Assembly: GCA_023078555.1 (NCBI GenBank)
Contig: CM041204.1
Coordinates: forward strand, 4,184,430 to 4,248,429
Source: Ulva prolifera
Lineage: Eukaryota; Chlorophyta; Ulvophyceae; Ulvales; Ulvaceae
DNA: 64,000 nucleotides
Direction of reading: 5' to 3'
How positions within the stretch are numbered: the stretch's first letter is position 1; each line of letters starts with the position of its first letter. A program made the position numbers and the translations under genes. Under the pieces are notes generated by a model. That model saw only the letters and a list, made by a program, of their open reading frames with translations, was not told where the DNA came from and searched no databases. Positions 1 to 11,954 of the stretch are shown piece after piece.

Positions 1-335
1 CCAGCAGCGGACAGGAGCGCTGCCAGCTGCGAGCCAAGCGTGTTTCCGTCGGGCAGCAGGCAAGCGCCCCAGTCAATGATCATCTCACCGTCCACGAGGC
101 TGGCTTCAGCCGGCCCAGCAGCGGACAGGAGCGCTGCCAGCTGCGAGCCAAGCGCGTTGCCGTTGGGCAGCAGGCAAGCGCCCCAGTCAATGATCATCTC
201 ACCGTCCACGAGGCAGGCTTCAGCCGGCCCAGCAGCGGACAGGAGCGCTGCCAGCTGCGAGCCAAGCGTGTTGCCGTTGGGCAGCAGGCAAGCGCCCCAG
301 TCAATGATCATCTCACCGCCTGACAAACGAGCCAT
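1..335 (-). repeat. 114-bp tandem repeat array in gene B copy 1
   Basis: Near-identical 114-base units (38 codons) start at about 1, 115 and 229 on the plus strand and are read as protein on the minus strand. All indels between units keep the frame. The unit encodes (A/R)xLVDGEMIIDWGACLLP plus NGNTLGSQLAALLSAAGPAE, a mostly hydrophobic/Ala-rich module with a constant Asp-Trp-Gly. Units differ at a few positions (Asn/Asp, Thr/Ala), which suggests recent unit turnover. Confidence 0.9.
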
Positions 336-1002
336 CTCGGGCTCAGCTGCAGGTAGATGTGCTGCCAGCTTTTGGAAGATTGAGCTTACGAGAGCCGACA
401 CTTCGCATGCAATCGTGACCTGCACAGCACATGCAGTCAGCACTCTGGCCTGGTGACGCCGCAGCGCACCGACCACCACGGCAGTGCCCAAGAGTGCAGG
501 ACACAATGATACGGTTGCACCGACACAAGCAGGAGCTGCATGCAAGCTTTCCAACGTACTCACGTGCAGCATTCAACCCTGCCACAGCAGCTGCAACCCT
601 CGTAGAGTTCCCGTCGGACATATACAAAAAGCACACATGCACCACGTAGGACAGTCTGTTGCGGCACACCTCTTGCAGACGAGTGTACACTCCGGAGCCC
701 ATCTGGCAGAGATCCTGATCCTCAATGCTCTCAGCTGGGATGTCAGAGCCATGCTCGTGGACGCTGGAGTCGCTAGTGCTCATACCGTCATCAAGCGACA
801 GCATGGCAAAGCGGTTGAGGCGGCTTGGCGGCGCCTCATCGTCACCGTCGGCGTCCTCAATGGAGGAGGTCACCTCAGAGGCAGAGGAGGCGTGCGACAG
901 AGTGAAGGCGTCCCCGGCGCTCAGAACAGACGATGCCTCGGAGGCGTCTGACACCGACGACACGTCCGTTGTGTCGCCGTCGGACTCTCCCACGCGCTGC
1001 AT
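1..1002 (-). CDS. Gene B copy 1 (partial): acidic/Ser-rich protein with 38-residue repeats
   Basis: This is the 5' end of the copy-1 partner of the gene at 13,573-16,662; the rest lies beyond the left edge. Exon 1 runs from the ATG at 1,002 down to a GTGAGT donor after 564. It encodes a Ser/Asp/Glu-rich N-terminus and then a hydrophobic patch. Reading resumes by 419 at the latest and enters 38-residue repeats with the core GGEMIIDWGACLLPDG. At least three full units are visible before the edge, one more than the matching exon of copy 2. The first junction is ambiguous, as in copy 2. I do not recognise the family. Confidence 0.6.
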
Positions 1003-1217
1003 GCAGCTCTCTGTCTAGCAGAGTGCAGGCGTGGTGCTGGTTACCGCCTTTGTGGAGGCTGGCGGCATACTCCTGACAAATACAATGTGATTGCAGTGGG
1101 AAGACAGGCGGTGACATGGAGCATGGGTGCTGGCTGGGGGGGATGCTGTGCCAGGACAGGAGCCTCATCACCGCATGTGTACAGACAAGCGTGTACTTGT
1201 AGATACCACCTTTGACA

Positions 1218-1231
1218 GCTTTATAAAGCTT
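1218..1231 (-). promoter_or_regulatory. TATA-like palindrome upstream of gene B copy 1
   Basis: The 14-base perfect palindrome agctttataaagct contains TATAAAG on both strands. It lies about 220 bases upstream of the gene B ATG (minus strand) and about 390 bases past the gene A stop. In copy 2 (16,878-16,891) one arm has changed, but TATAAAG remains. The role as core promoter is inferred from motif and position only. Confidence 0.4.
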
Positions 1232-1618
1232 CTCGGGATGTGGCAGAAGGCCAGGGGGAGAGCAGCACCTCTTGGACTGTGGGCATGGGCAGGTTTGGTT
1301 GCTGGGACGGCATTCGGCCGCGCGCTGTTGTGGCAGCGGCAGAGATCCTTGCGCGACCCCTCCCCTGGGGTGCAGCAGTTCCAGCCGCCTGCAACGAGCC
1401 AGAACTTGAGGTTATGTTCTTTGGTGGACGGTGGGCTTATAGGCTGATGGCTGCAAGCTCGATGATGCAACAGTGGTGCAGCAGTGAACGACACACCAGG
1501 GCAAGCTCAAGAAATAGAGAGCAGACATGCAAGCGCTCAGTCGGTGCTGCACTGCCAGGTGGCCAGCATCAAGCACGCGAGCTGCAGTGGCCTTGGGACG
1601 TGGAGTTGGGGTGCTGGC

Positions 1619-4246
1619 CTAGTCTGAGAGCATGGGGCACACCACAGCAGCGTTCGCGGAGGCCTCTTCTGCAGCCAGCGCGTTCACCGCCTCCAAGCGA
1701 AGCTCCTCACAGATGTCGCCGACTGCAGCCTCGATGTCAGCCTCGAGCACCTCGCCGTCAACTGCCAGTGCTGGCACAGCAACCTCGCCGTCGGTGGTGG
1801 CCTCGATGACGGTGTCCACTGGGTGCGCCTCGGCCTCCACCTCTCCCTCTGCAGCTGTGAGTGGCCCAGCAGCATCGGCTGCTGCAGCAGGCTCCAGTGG
1901 CACCTCGATCTCGAGCGTCACCTCATACTCAGCAGAGGCGCCCTGCACCACAGTGATGACTCAGTCCAAGGCATGTGCACTGGAAAATTTCCCATTGAGG
2001 CTTGCTGTCAACCACGTTTTTGTGCGCTCTGTCAGCTTGTCAGAACAAGCGTGTGCAGACGGTGGATAGCGAGATTGCGGCGAACGCTGCGAGCATGCCA
2101 CCCATTGCACGGCGCCTGCGGCGGCGGACAGCTGCTGGGTCCCTCACACCTCATCGCCCGCTGCCCCCGCGCTGTGCAATGCGGCATCCACAGCACGGCC
2201 GTGGCCGTCCCGATACCGCGGCCGCATAGCCAGGGACCGTGCCAGGACGCGGACGAAGGCGGTCAACTGCAGGGTGGAGGTTTTGGCATCACTGCCGCCG
2301 CTGTTGACCGGGGAATCGGAGCTCACCTCCCCGGCACCTTCCTGCTGTGGAGCCAGCATGTGCTCCTCTGTAGCAGACTCCTCGGCGACCGGAGGCAGAG
2401 CGGTCTCCTCCATAGATGAGGCGGCCTCCTTGGTGACTGGTCGGAGCATTGTCGAGGAGTTCATGAGGGCCCTCATGCGGCTCTCACCCATGGGGCCCCC
2501 TGTGGACATTCCGCCGGCGAGGGCTGACGTGGCTGAGCCCATCGCAATGCTGGTCGAGGCGGAATCCAGCGGCGCACTCGCGATGCCCAGCAGAGACGCC
2601 CCGGCGCCGGTGGGAGCCTCGAGGACTGACAGCATCTGCACGGCAGTACCCAGCCGTCATAGCATGCGCAGGTCCTATATGCGGATGCACTCTGCCAAGG
2701 AGAGGTGCGGCCACCGTCTGGCACGCCGCCTGTCCATATGTATATGCAGGTCAAACCCTGCAGAAATGTTCATGAGGCACGACACAAGCACAATCATCAT
2801 GATGATATGCACCTGTCTGGGAGCATCAAATCGTGTCTGTACTAGTCGTGCTTAAGTGTACGCCATGAGGGCACAGTTTGTTCATGTGGTCGTGGCTACA
2901 GCAATGTGCAACAGCACAGTGCGGAGGAGTAAGGGGCCACACTGACGCCAGAGGCCCTGAAAGCATGCTCGGTGCGTCGCCCATGCTGCGGTGCTTCGGC
3001 AGAGCGCCCTCAGTGCCGGCCGCGGCTAGCGCATCCGCACCGACAGAGGCGGGGGCCATGTCGGCGAGGTTGCGGCCGGCGACGAACCCCTCCAGGGTGC
3101 GGCGTCGTGGTGGGGCCCCGCCTTTGAGGTCCGAAGCCTTCTGGTATTCAGGGTCATCCCCCTGTGCGCATACAGTGCATGAGGTCAGGGGAGAAGCCCA
3201 GGCGACCCTTACATGTTCGTCTGCGGCGTGCTGGATGTGTGCTGCATATGTACATATATATGCAGCGAGTGTCGACTGTAGCTAGGTGTGCGTGCAGCAG
3301 TCATTGCCATGGAGCTGAGGAAGTACCTTAGCTTGGCGGGAAGACAGCAAAGCCTGGAGATCTTGGACGTTGGAGACCAGAGTCAGCAGCCTGGACGACA
3401 GCTCGGTGTCGGGGACCATTGATGCTTGTCCCCGCAGGGCCAGGAACGCGGCGTTCTGTGGCAACGCAGCCACGCAGCCACCACTGGGCTCGGGCACCCC
3501 ACAGCCGGAGCCGCCGAGTTTGCGGTGCATGGCGGAAATGGCTTGAACCACCCCTTGCAGGCAACCCTGCGCTGGCTGAGCCCCCGGCTTCAGGGTGACC
3601 TGCACATGGCAAGACACACGCACATCACCACAGCTTAAGGTGGGGTGACATCGTGTCTGTGCAGCTCCGGTTGAGGAGTAGATGCACTGTCTGATTGAGC
3701 ACTTGCAGGCCACTAGGGTTTCCGGAACAGACGCTGGCGGCTGGCCGACTACGTGTACGATGATGCAGCAGGATGACAATGCCGTATGCATGCTGCACAC
3801 GTGGCGGCAGGCGCGTTATGTGTGTGCTAACATGCATGGGGCTGGTGTATCAGATCCTGCGGGTTTGCATACGTCATCATAAATCACGCACGGGCCCACG
3901 TGCGCCCTGGCACAGCCGCGAGCACTTTGATTGTGTTTGCTTGAAAACCCTTTACGCAAGTCACAGCAAAACATTCCTAAGAAACTGAATTGGGAAATCG
4001 ATCTATCTGACGTGAATTGGTGCTGTCAGGCTGCCGGTCTAGACGTCGCCATGTGCAGACAGTAGCGGCATCGATCGATCCTTCGATGCTGTCGACGGCA
4101 CCGACAGCACTGCGTTGCCTTCCAGTATACAGCAAGCGCACCTCAGAAGCATGGCCCTTGCTACATGGCTTCACTCCCTTGCAGGTCGCCTCGGCATCTC
4201 GGCTCTCGGCAGCAGGTGTTCCAGAAGACATCATCACAGAAGCCAT
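1619..4246 (-). CDS. Gene A copy 1: unrecognised five-exon protein, about 468 aa
   Basis: Exons on the minus strand: 4246-4142, 3599-3327, 3161-2943, 2635-2150 and 1942-1619. Every intron is GT-AG and phase 0, and each acceptor is a typical TGCAG or CACAG. Exon 1 begins MASVMMSSGTPAAES. Exon 2 (91 aa) looks helical, exon 3 holds a basic patch (PPRRRTLEGF), exon 4 is Ser/Thr/Gly-rich, and exon 5 is very acidic and Ala/Val-rich, ending in a stop. No signal peptide or clear domain is visible, and I do not recognise the family. Relative to copy 2 it lacks one Val codon in exon 5, an in-frame difference that supports coding. A TATAAATA box lies 139 bases upstream of the ATG. The low-complexity tail would suit a nuclear or regulatory protein, but that is only a guess. 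Confidence 0.65.
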
Positions 4247-4384
4247 TGTAGTCGAGCGATCCGGACTCCGGAAGTACTTCGGAAGTAAAAGTCGCGAGAG
4301 GCGGTGGGCAGAAGACTGGAAGCTGAGGTAGCTGTAGGCGTAGTTGGCGAGAGTGGAGTAAGGACGGCTGAGGGCTGCCGGGAG

Positions 4385-4392
4385 TATTTATA
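4385..4392 (-). promoter_or_regulatory. TATA box of gene A copy 1
   Basis: TATAAATA on the minus strand, 139 bases upstream of the gene A ATG (4,246). The same element at the same distance is present in copy 2 at 20,042-20,049. Confidence 0.55.
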
Positions 4393-5652
4393 CCATTCGC
4401 GAGGTGGAGGCCTAGGAGCTCGAGAGGACACTCGCGATCGCAAACAGCTGCAGCCCATGGGACCCGGGCGATATCGAGCTCGACATGCCTGCATGCACAT
4501 CTGCTTCTCCAGTGTCTCTAGCCTCAGCGTCTCGGCCGTATGGATGCATATAAATCTGCCTCCTTATTTCTACACTCTATCGACGCACAAGCCGCCACGC
4601 CCATGGCCGTGTATCTCGGGGATATCGATGTGCACGTGTCACGTGAATTCTTAAGCAGGCAATGGCGGCCCTCAGCGGCGGCGCCAGATGTCGCGCCGTG
4701 CTGCAACACTAGAACGACAGCAACGCACTTTCTTTCTTCAAGAGATGCACGGTATACCTGGAGATCAGAGGATTTCTACGGTGCAGCTCGTTGGAGGAAG
4801 GGAAGCAGCAAATGTATAAGCCGCTCCATGGATCTCGAGATACTGCGCGCATGCATAACATCGTATGCGATTGCATGTACATGTTGCAGGCGGGCGAACG
4901 GGTGCAGACAAACCAAGAAAGAAGTTCCTATGCTTTTGCATGGGGATCTCCCAGTATTGCACAGCTGCGCGCGCGCGAGCCAATTGATGCGGGAGATTGG
5001 CGCCCGTCGCACTAGGCAAGCTTAAGCTAACGCACGTGCAGAGCCTCGACTCCCGTCTGTTATTATTGACTATTCCAGCTTTTGCGATGCTCACCCGCCG
5101 CCGCAAGCGCGATGCCTAAGCTGGTAGATGATCGGCCGCGGTGCGAGCGCTAGGCTGTTCTCGATGCTCGAGATTATACATGATTAGTGCGTGCCGCCCG
5201 TGCTGGCCAACAAAGGGTTCTGGAATGTCAAAACATAAGATCGACATCCTGTAGCCGATGATATTCGGCCAGACCATGGAGGCATGTGCCGGCTATTTGG
5301 ATGCTATTTGGATAGATCCTGATTCACTATTGCAGCTGCAGACAGCTGTAGACACTGGCAGGTCCATACCCATTCCTCTTCAGTTTCTGTAACGACATAA
5401 GGTTGTGTAAAATATTCTACAAGAACGACTTCACCAGCGACAGGCGCCCGTGACGCTTTTTGGACCCTTTATCACGGGCCCTTTTACTCGACTTCGGTGC
5501 TTCGAGATCGACTCTTGTGGGCTGTCAATTGCACCCCGTCACGTGCAGAACCATTGAATGATGTTATAGAATGTTTCACGTGTGTCCTCGGAAAATTTTG
5601 GGCTGGCACGTCGACCGTATCCAGCGTGTTTCGCTGAGTGCATTCCCAACAG

Positions 5653-6057
5653 GCGGGTACCGTAGTCGCGCTCCAAGACGCTCTTGTCAGCTTCAATGCC
5701 ACTGAAACCGTTGAATCAATCGATCGGTCAATTGCTGGTGAGCAGCTGGTGATTCAATGCATGTTGGCTTTGGCCTGCAGATATGGTGCCTGCCTTGATC
5801 GCGACTCCCGGGCTGCGTATTGTCGTGAACGGCAGATTCTTAGCCGCCTACCGCCAACCTGGGCAGGTATGTAATCGTTTTGGAAGTCTGCTGCGCCATT
5901 GTGTGTGTGGTCCGTAGCGGGCGTCCAGTTAAGGCGTGCTCGCCATATCTATGTGGTTCGTTTGCGATACAGCTGGGTCCCTGACGCGGCCGCGATTGAT
6001 CATATTCACCGACGTATGTATCAAGGTTATGAGGTCGGCGATCTGCCTGCATGTTAA
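5653..6057 (+). CDS. Possible small spliced gene, copy 1 (weak)
   Basis: Two short GT-AG introns join open frames into one reading ending at a TAA: ...SIAD / MVPALIATPGLRIVVNGRFL... / LRRARHIYVVRLRYSW...DLPAC. The copy-1/copy-2 difference in this stretch is a single base inside the second proposed intron (62 against 63 bases), which fits non-coding status there. The N-terminus is not resolved, and the minus strand also has open frames here. No family recognised. Confidence 0.25.
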
Positions 6058-6851
6058 TAGTTTCACCGGCGACGATCAGGTCTGTATACAGCAAGGCAAC
6101 CGCCACGCCTCCCAGGCACACCTCTCACAAAGACAGCATGCAGGAACTGGATGTCGAATAGGAAGGTCTGCTCGTCGATCTGCGTCTTGTCATGCTGATG
6201 CTGATGTCGCTCCGCTTGAACGATGATCGCTGCGACACTCCCGTGAAACAAAAAAAGAAACCTACTGAGCTACGATAGCGGCGGCGGGTCAGCAGTAAAC
6301 AGTTGCTGTTGGTATACGTTGACATCGTGTTGGCCAGGCTGTTCGCGGGTCGGGAAGTTGCAGTACCGATTGCAGCGTGAGTGCAAATGGACGTCTACAC
6401 GCAGTATCCAAATATGTTCAGGCCCAATTAAAAACATCATTTTTTTTTTCAACTTCCACATGTCGAGATGGCTTCTACTCCCCCGTTCTGCAGTATCAGG
6501 CGTAGGCGACGTGTTCGCTCGCTCTTGTGGCGAAAAGGCCTTGCGGGACGAACGGCTACACGTTGAGACCCACAAGGCATCCCGTCAACGTGCAGCTCAG
6601 ATTGGCAACCTCGATATATTTACGGTGATTGCGGAGTGCCACGCAGTATCCAATCCAGTGCAGGGGCGCCTGTACTGTTTCAGAGTGTTGACACACACTC
6701 GTAACTCTTTCAGTGGTATCAAAGGTCTGGCGTCTGGTGAACAATTACGAGTGCTCCCGCACTGCTGTCTAATCAGTTTCAAGGTCTGGCTGTCGTCATC
6801 GGTGAGTTGTTCGCAGATCCACAAACGGCTCATTCAGGCATATGCCGCGCT

Positions 6852-9106
6852 CCCGAATGCGGCGTCCCGCAGAGCAAGGAATCATGGTGTGGGGCCAGCG
6901 TGCGCCATTATTACTGAGAAATGCCTGGCTGAGCATACTCCAAATCCGGTACATGACAAAAAGCCAGAACGCTGAATCTGTGTGCTTTCAGCTGCCTCAC
7001 CTCTGCAGCCAACACACCACCCGTTGCATGATACGTAGCATCGGTTGGCTGCAAGTACCACGATCAAATTGATAAAGGCGTCGCGCAGACAGCGCAACGA
7101 TACATCAGTGGAAAGGCACGCGCAATGTGATCGACGCTGCACAAGCGTGCTGCACAGAGCACTCGAACACAAATAGCCAGACGTCTTCCAAGCAGCTTTC
7201 AGACCCATGCACCCGAGACTAGCGCACCCGACCGTCTCGGACAGGCGCTAGCCGTCCGCCCACGACAAAGCACCCAAGACACACACGCCAGCTTGTAACG
7301 GGCAGCCACCGGGAAAGTGCGAGACGCGGGTCCCGTGACAGCACACCCGTGACAATGTCTCGGGTAAGATCGACAACCCGTGACACGTGTCACGGGTGAA
7401 AGTCGTTCTTGACGTAGGGCCGCCGCAGCGGTCCGCTGTCAGGCATGCATATCTTCTCACAGGCCACCGGCTACAGCATTGATTTAATAATCGATTGCAT
7501 GTCATGTACATTGTTTTGCGTTGGATCGCTGCACGGCTGGGCTGGCGGGACGACGTCCGCGCCGTGACAACGGCCAGCCAACAAATCACACCATCACGGC
7601 CATGACAGGCCGACAACATACAGAAGTGCACCGAAACACAGCCGCAAACAGTCCGCAGTCAACTTAAACGATCAGCGAAGAGAACACTCGGACGCCAGAC
7701 CTCCTCAGCACCACGCATAAGCTGCACGAGAGCGCCTTGCCCTCAACACACTGACACTCGGTACCACGTATTGGTGAATTGTTATCAGATCAGGCAAGCC
7801 CTTGCATCTTTACACATTTGAATTGGGCCACTGGCCGCGAGTAAGTGTGGACACGCCCAAGTGGTGTGCAGTGTTTAAATTTTCGTTTGAGTGTATACAG
7901 CTTAATAAGCTATCGGAGGTCCTCGGCAGCAATTCAGTCATAGCTTGCTAAGCTACAGGTCATGTTCAGGAGGAACATTGCAATAGCTTGGCACATGCAA
8001 ACGTAACTACTCAATCACAGTTGCAAATCGCCCTTGGCTATCGGCATGTGCGACCAGCTCTACAAGCTGCTCGAGGGCACGCTAAAGCGCACAACAGTAA
8101 GGAATCCATCGTGTTGCGCGGGCGATCCGGTGCACGAGCACACCGACACGGAAAAGGCTGCTCATCGGGTGCACAATTCCGCCCACGCTTTAATTTTCGT
8201 CTACATCTACTTCAATGACATCCAGAAGTCCGTCTAAGCGCTTGCGAAGTAGACCATTAAGTCGGATAATGCTTCGGCAGCTTGGTTTTAGACGGGCAAC
8301 CTGGAGTACATAATGCCACCTTGCCATTGCTAGCTCGAATGTGGAATGCAACAGCAGCTAGCACACCAAAAATTCAAGTGATCAGCGAATATCGGAACTC
8401 TGAATGAATTTCGCGATCTTTAGCAAGCTATACGATACCGCGCGAAATACGTTTTCGCTCGCTTCGCTCGCTAAAGCATGGGTGTCATACTTACGTTTTA
8501 TAGCTTAAACCATACTTGAATTTTATCGCTTACAAGCGATTCATCGCCGAAATTTTAAGCACTGGTGGTGTGGCGCATGATGCCGTCTCTGCTTCTTCCC
8601 GTCCGACACGGAACGTGCTGCCGTTCCGTCACAAAGAGGCGGGAATAAGGAGAAAAACCTAAACGCGACCAAATCGCGTCACAACAGTCCAACTTTGACA
8701 AGCGTATCATGTGCCCGCACCGAAACAGAGAGCACACCCGCACCAGGAGCCGAGCGCACACGGGCTCGGGGCGGACCACTACAAGCCTAAGAACTCTATA
8801 AATTAATGAACACATGCACCAGTGTCACTCTTCACGGCAGTAGAGTTCAGCGTGCCATCAACTCTACGCGACTGGCTGACACACGAGAACACACTCTTCC
8901 AGTCGTCGGGGTGCGCATTCATGCGGGTGTTCAGTAGATAGCTGCAGTAGCCCCACAGCATGTTTTCACGCCGACGCTCATGCAGAGATCCTTTCCCACT
9001 CTTTGTTTGAGAGACGCTGAACTCGGGCTTCTGCCTCCGAACCAACCCCCACAATCGTGTTCCAGGGGGCTGTTCCGGTAAAAGTCATTCTTGTATTGAT
9101 GATGCT
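6852..9106. other. 2,255-bp segment present only in duplication copy 1
   Basis: Copy 2 joins the flanking sequences directly at 22,513-22,515. The trinucleotide GCT occurs at both edges in copy 1 (6,849-6,851 and 9,104-9,106) and once at the join in copy 2. That fits a microhomology deletion in copy 2, or less likely an insertion with a 3-base target duplication; no terminal inverted repeats are visible. The segment is visibly more A+T-rich than its surroundings. A minus-strand open frame at 8,803-9,054 is the most protein-like item but matches nothing I know. Confidence 0.7.
7376..7397. repeat. 22-bp perfect palindrome with CACGTG core
   Basis: acccgtgacacgtgtcacgggt reads the same on both strands. 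Two more half-sites (CCCGTGACA) lie upstream at about 7,332 and 7,346 in the same orientation. It lies in the segment unique to copy 1. It could be a bZIP or bHLH binding site; no function is shown. Confidence 0.75.
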
Positions 9107-9190
9107 TCACCTCAAGGTAATTACTGGACAAGGGCTCGAGAGCTCCTAGGATGCTGCAGCGCGCTGTGTCGTATTGGCTGTATTCCAACT

Positions 9191-9203
9191 CCCCCCCCCC
9201 CCC
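9191..9203 (+). repeat. Poly-C tract (C13), copy 1
   Basis: A run of 13 C upstream of the copy-1 cyclin. The equivalent tract in copy 2 (22,601-22,623) has 23 C, a length difference expected of an unstable homopolymer. Confidence 0.9.
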
Positions 9204-9938
9204 AATCCTTGGATTCGTACGCAGCTATTTAGACAGATGCTGGGATTTTCGATCGACACGCTTGCTGTATACTTGAGGATCTGCGCTTGTTGTACACTGT
9301 GAGGCAACGCATTGTTGCAATGTTGTCGGTGCGATGCCACAGTTGCAAGCGAAATCGACAGCATCGATGGATATACATCGACACTGAGAGGGGTCGGCAC
9401 TCAGGCCTCATTCACGTCCGGTGGGACCGCGAGCACCTCAAAGCTCTGGAACACGGGAAATCGATGTCTGCACACTTCGAAAGCTGTCTCTCAACCAGGA
9501 ATATCTTGGAACAGTGAAGTTAATTATCTTAGCACCGTCAAGCTGTCGAACACAAGGCTGCAGTCATTTACACTGTGTCAATCTCCGCCTGGCAACCATC
9601 AACGTTGGCACCGGCACACTGGGGAGAGCAACAGTAGCTAGTGTCGATGCTTCCATCAGCTACATATCGCTGACACCCGGTACAGCAATCCTAAAGATGC
9701 TATCAGAGTGTCAGCGCTGGTTGTACATGTGCAGGACGTTGCGGTTACACCCCTGGACACACGGCACTTGTGCGACCGATGTATCTTGGCCGATACGAGA
9801 GCGCGAGCCGCAGCTGACAGCATTATCACACTGTCATTCAATCTGATGTGGCCTGCGGAGTTTCATGGTCCAGGCGACGCGCTGATTCACGGCCAGCGGA
9901 TTCGCTTGTTTGCTGCTTTTCTGCAGTTCTTGTTGTAT

Positions 9939-11954
9939 ATGCAGCGATCGTATGAGCATGCTCACAAATTGTTCGTTAATAATCTCTCTCGGCAACTGAT
10001 CAGGACGCCTAGCTCTCTCGACAATTTTGATCCCGGCACCGAGGCGAATTGTCGCGTTGCCGCCTGCGAGTTTATCTCAGATCTGTCCAACTGCCTGCAA
10101 CTGTGCGATCTTATTGTCTGAATGCATGTTGTAGTTGGTCCGGCAAGGATGTCCATGACAAGCTTCAATGTAGGCCCAAATGGGTAACGTGCACGGCGCA
10201 GATGAGCCTGCATCAATACTATGATGTCGAATCTGTCAAGACTTCAGATCGAATGGTGTGCCACCGAAGCTCAGTTGTTTTCACGATGTCGTGCTGTAAC
10301 TGTATTTCATCACCAAGATCGTGCTGCCGCTGCAGATTATCAGCATTTCTGCTTTGTTCGTCGCCTGCAAAGTCCATGATAGAGCCCGATCGGCAGACAC
10401 TTTTTTCAGGGCTGCATGGGATGTCCTGTGCACCGCAGCTTTGAAGTCTGACATGGAAAAGAACAAAGAGCTTGCACGCCTCAACGATCCAGTGCGTACT
10501 TGCCGAGCTGCTGGTGCTGAGCCCATGAAGGCACGTGAGCTCCTGCAACTGCCTAAAAATGCGTACAGGACCTCGTGAATAATCTCGTGTCTGGTATTCT
10601 TGCTGGAGAGCGCGCGATCTTCTACGCCCTCAACTTTGATCTGCAGCCATACAAAGTCCATGACCTCGTCATGGAGCTGTCAGACAGAGGCTTAGATAAG
10701 CACTTCTGTTCCTCCCCACAGGGCAGGAATCTGTTCAAAACGGCATGGGAGACTGTGGTGTTCGGGTGCGGTCCTCACAGCGCCGACCAGCATTTGCTTA
10801 TACTGTAGCTGTCTAACCTTTAACCAGCTGCAAATGCAGCCCCATACACATAGTTGTTGCGACACATATCTCAGTTGATCTCTCGTTTCCACATTTCCTG
10901 GCTCTCACGCGTATTTCCGCTGTGCGTTAGTCACAAAGCTAACATCGGAGACGCAGGTAGCACAGCTGGCATCACACAGAAACACAGAAACACACCTACC
11001 ACGTGTTGCTTCCGATTTATGATCCCATGGCTGGCGGCCAAGTGCACCCGTGTCTCGGACACACCTTCTCTGCGCCCCTTGCATGCGCACCTCGAGCTTT
11101 CATCCATTCTTCTATCTGTGAATCGCAGTCCCTTCCCAAGTAGCACGTCGTCCAACGCACTGTCCGTCAGAGCCCATGAGGTGCTTTGTGTGCCAGGGCG
11201 GACCAGGTCTGTCCAGCCTCGCATCAATGCACCCAGCCTCACATGGCAGGCATTATCACTGTCGGGCCCCGAGGCTGCTCCTCAAAACAACAGGAGGCAC
11301 ACCCCAGCAAGCACGGCAGTGACGGTGCCATGGTGCCAGCCATCCGCCACGTGCCACAGCTGCTGTACGCCGAGCAACCGTAGGGTGACTTCTGTTATGA
11401 GCATCCACGGCGGTGCTGAGCTCCAGTGCCAGGCCTGGATTTGCAGCACGCGCGCTCTTCACCTTTCCACGCCCAATGCCACGCATGTTGGACACCCACG
11501 TAGGCCAACCTTCCAGCCTGAGCCTATGTGGCCTGGCACTCTGCACCTTCTCTCAGCCACCACCACGTGCCCCCCTCAGCATCCCGCACATGCATGCACC
11601 GCCACTGTCGGTCGCGTCGTCTCCCCAGCACTTAGCATGCCAGTGAGCTGACAGTCACTACGCCACGCGCCGCCCCCGGCATCACCACAACTCCCCCCAC
11701 ACCCCAAAAGCATCCCCCCGCCCCCCCTTGCCAGCCAGGCCCGGAGTCAGGCGGCGGCCACGCTGACGTGGCGTGCTGTGTGCTGTGCAGGGCGTACTCG
11801 CACCTCACGCAGCAGTTCTCGCAGCTGGAGATCGCTTGGGGCCACGTCGTGCTGGCGGCGCGGCTGCTCGGCTATTCGGCGCACCTCTTCCGGGAGGACG
11901 GCCAGGGCCACTGGGTGACGCAGGGCCTGTCCTTCACCAACGGCGAGCTCGAAC
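9939..11954 (+). pseudogene. Cyclin K/T-like gene, copy 1, 3'-truncated by the duplication breakpoint
   Basis: Exons: about 9939-10115, 10202-10255, 10336-10491, 10569-10765 and 11791-11954, all with open frames and GT-AG signals like the whole copy at 23,427. The first cyclin fold and most of the second are present. The homology ends at 12,055, about 100 bases into the intron after exon 5, so the last exon (final helix and Pro/His-rich tail) is missing and sequence from the start of the next unit follows. Two amino-acid changes from copy 2 are visible (Val to Phe in exon 3, Gly to Arg in exon 4). It could be transcribed but would lack a proper 3' end; a short novel C-terminus from intron read-through is possible. 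Confidence 0.75.

Larger units (their letters stand above)
4393..9938. other. Gene-poor stretch between gene A and the cyclin, copy 1
   Basis: About 5.5 kb with no gene I can name. Two things stand out: a weak plus-strand spliced candidate at 5,653-6,057, and an open plus-strand frame at 6,319-6,975 that copy 2 cuts short through the 2,255-base difference. The segment 6,852-9,106 is unique to copy 1. The 3' end of this stretch is presumably the upstream region of the copy-1 cyclin and contains a C13 run at 9,191-9,203. Confidence 0.5.

Noticed and set aside
6852-9106. DNA transposon insertion in copy 1
   Set aside because: No terminal inverted repeats or transposase seen; a GCT microhomology deletion in copy 2 explains the edges as well.
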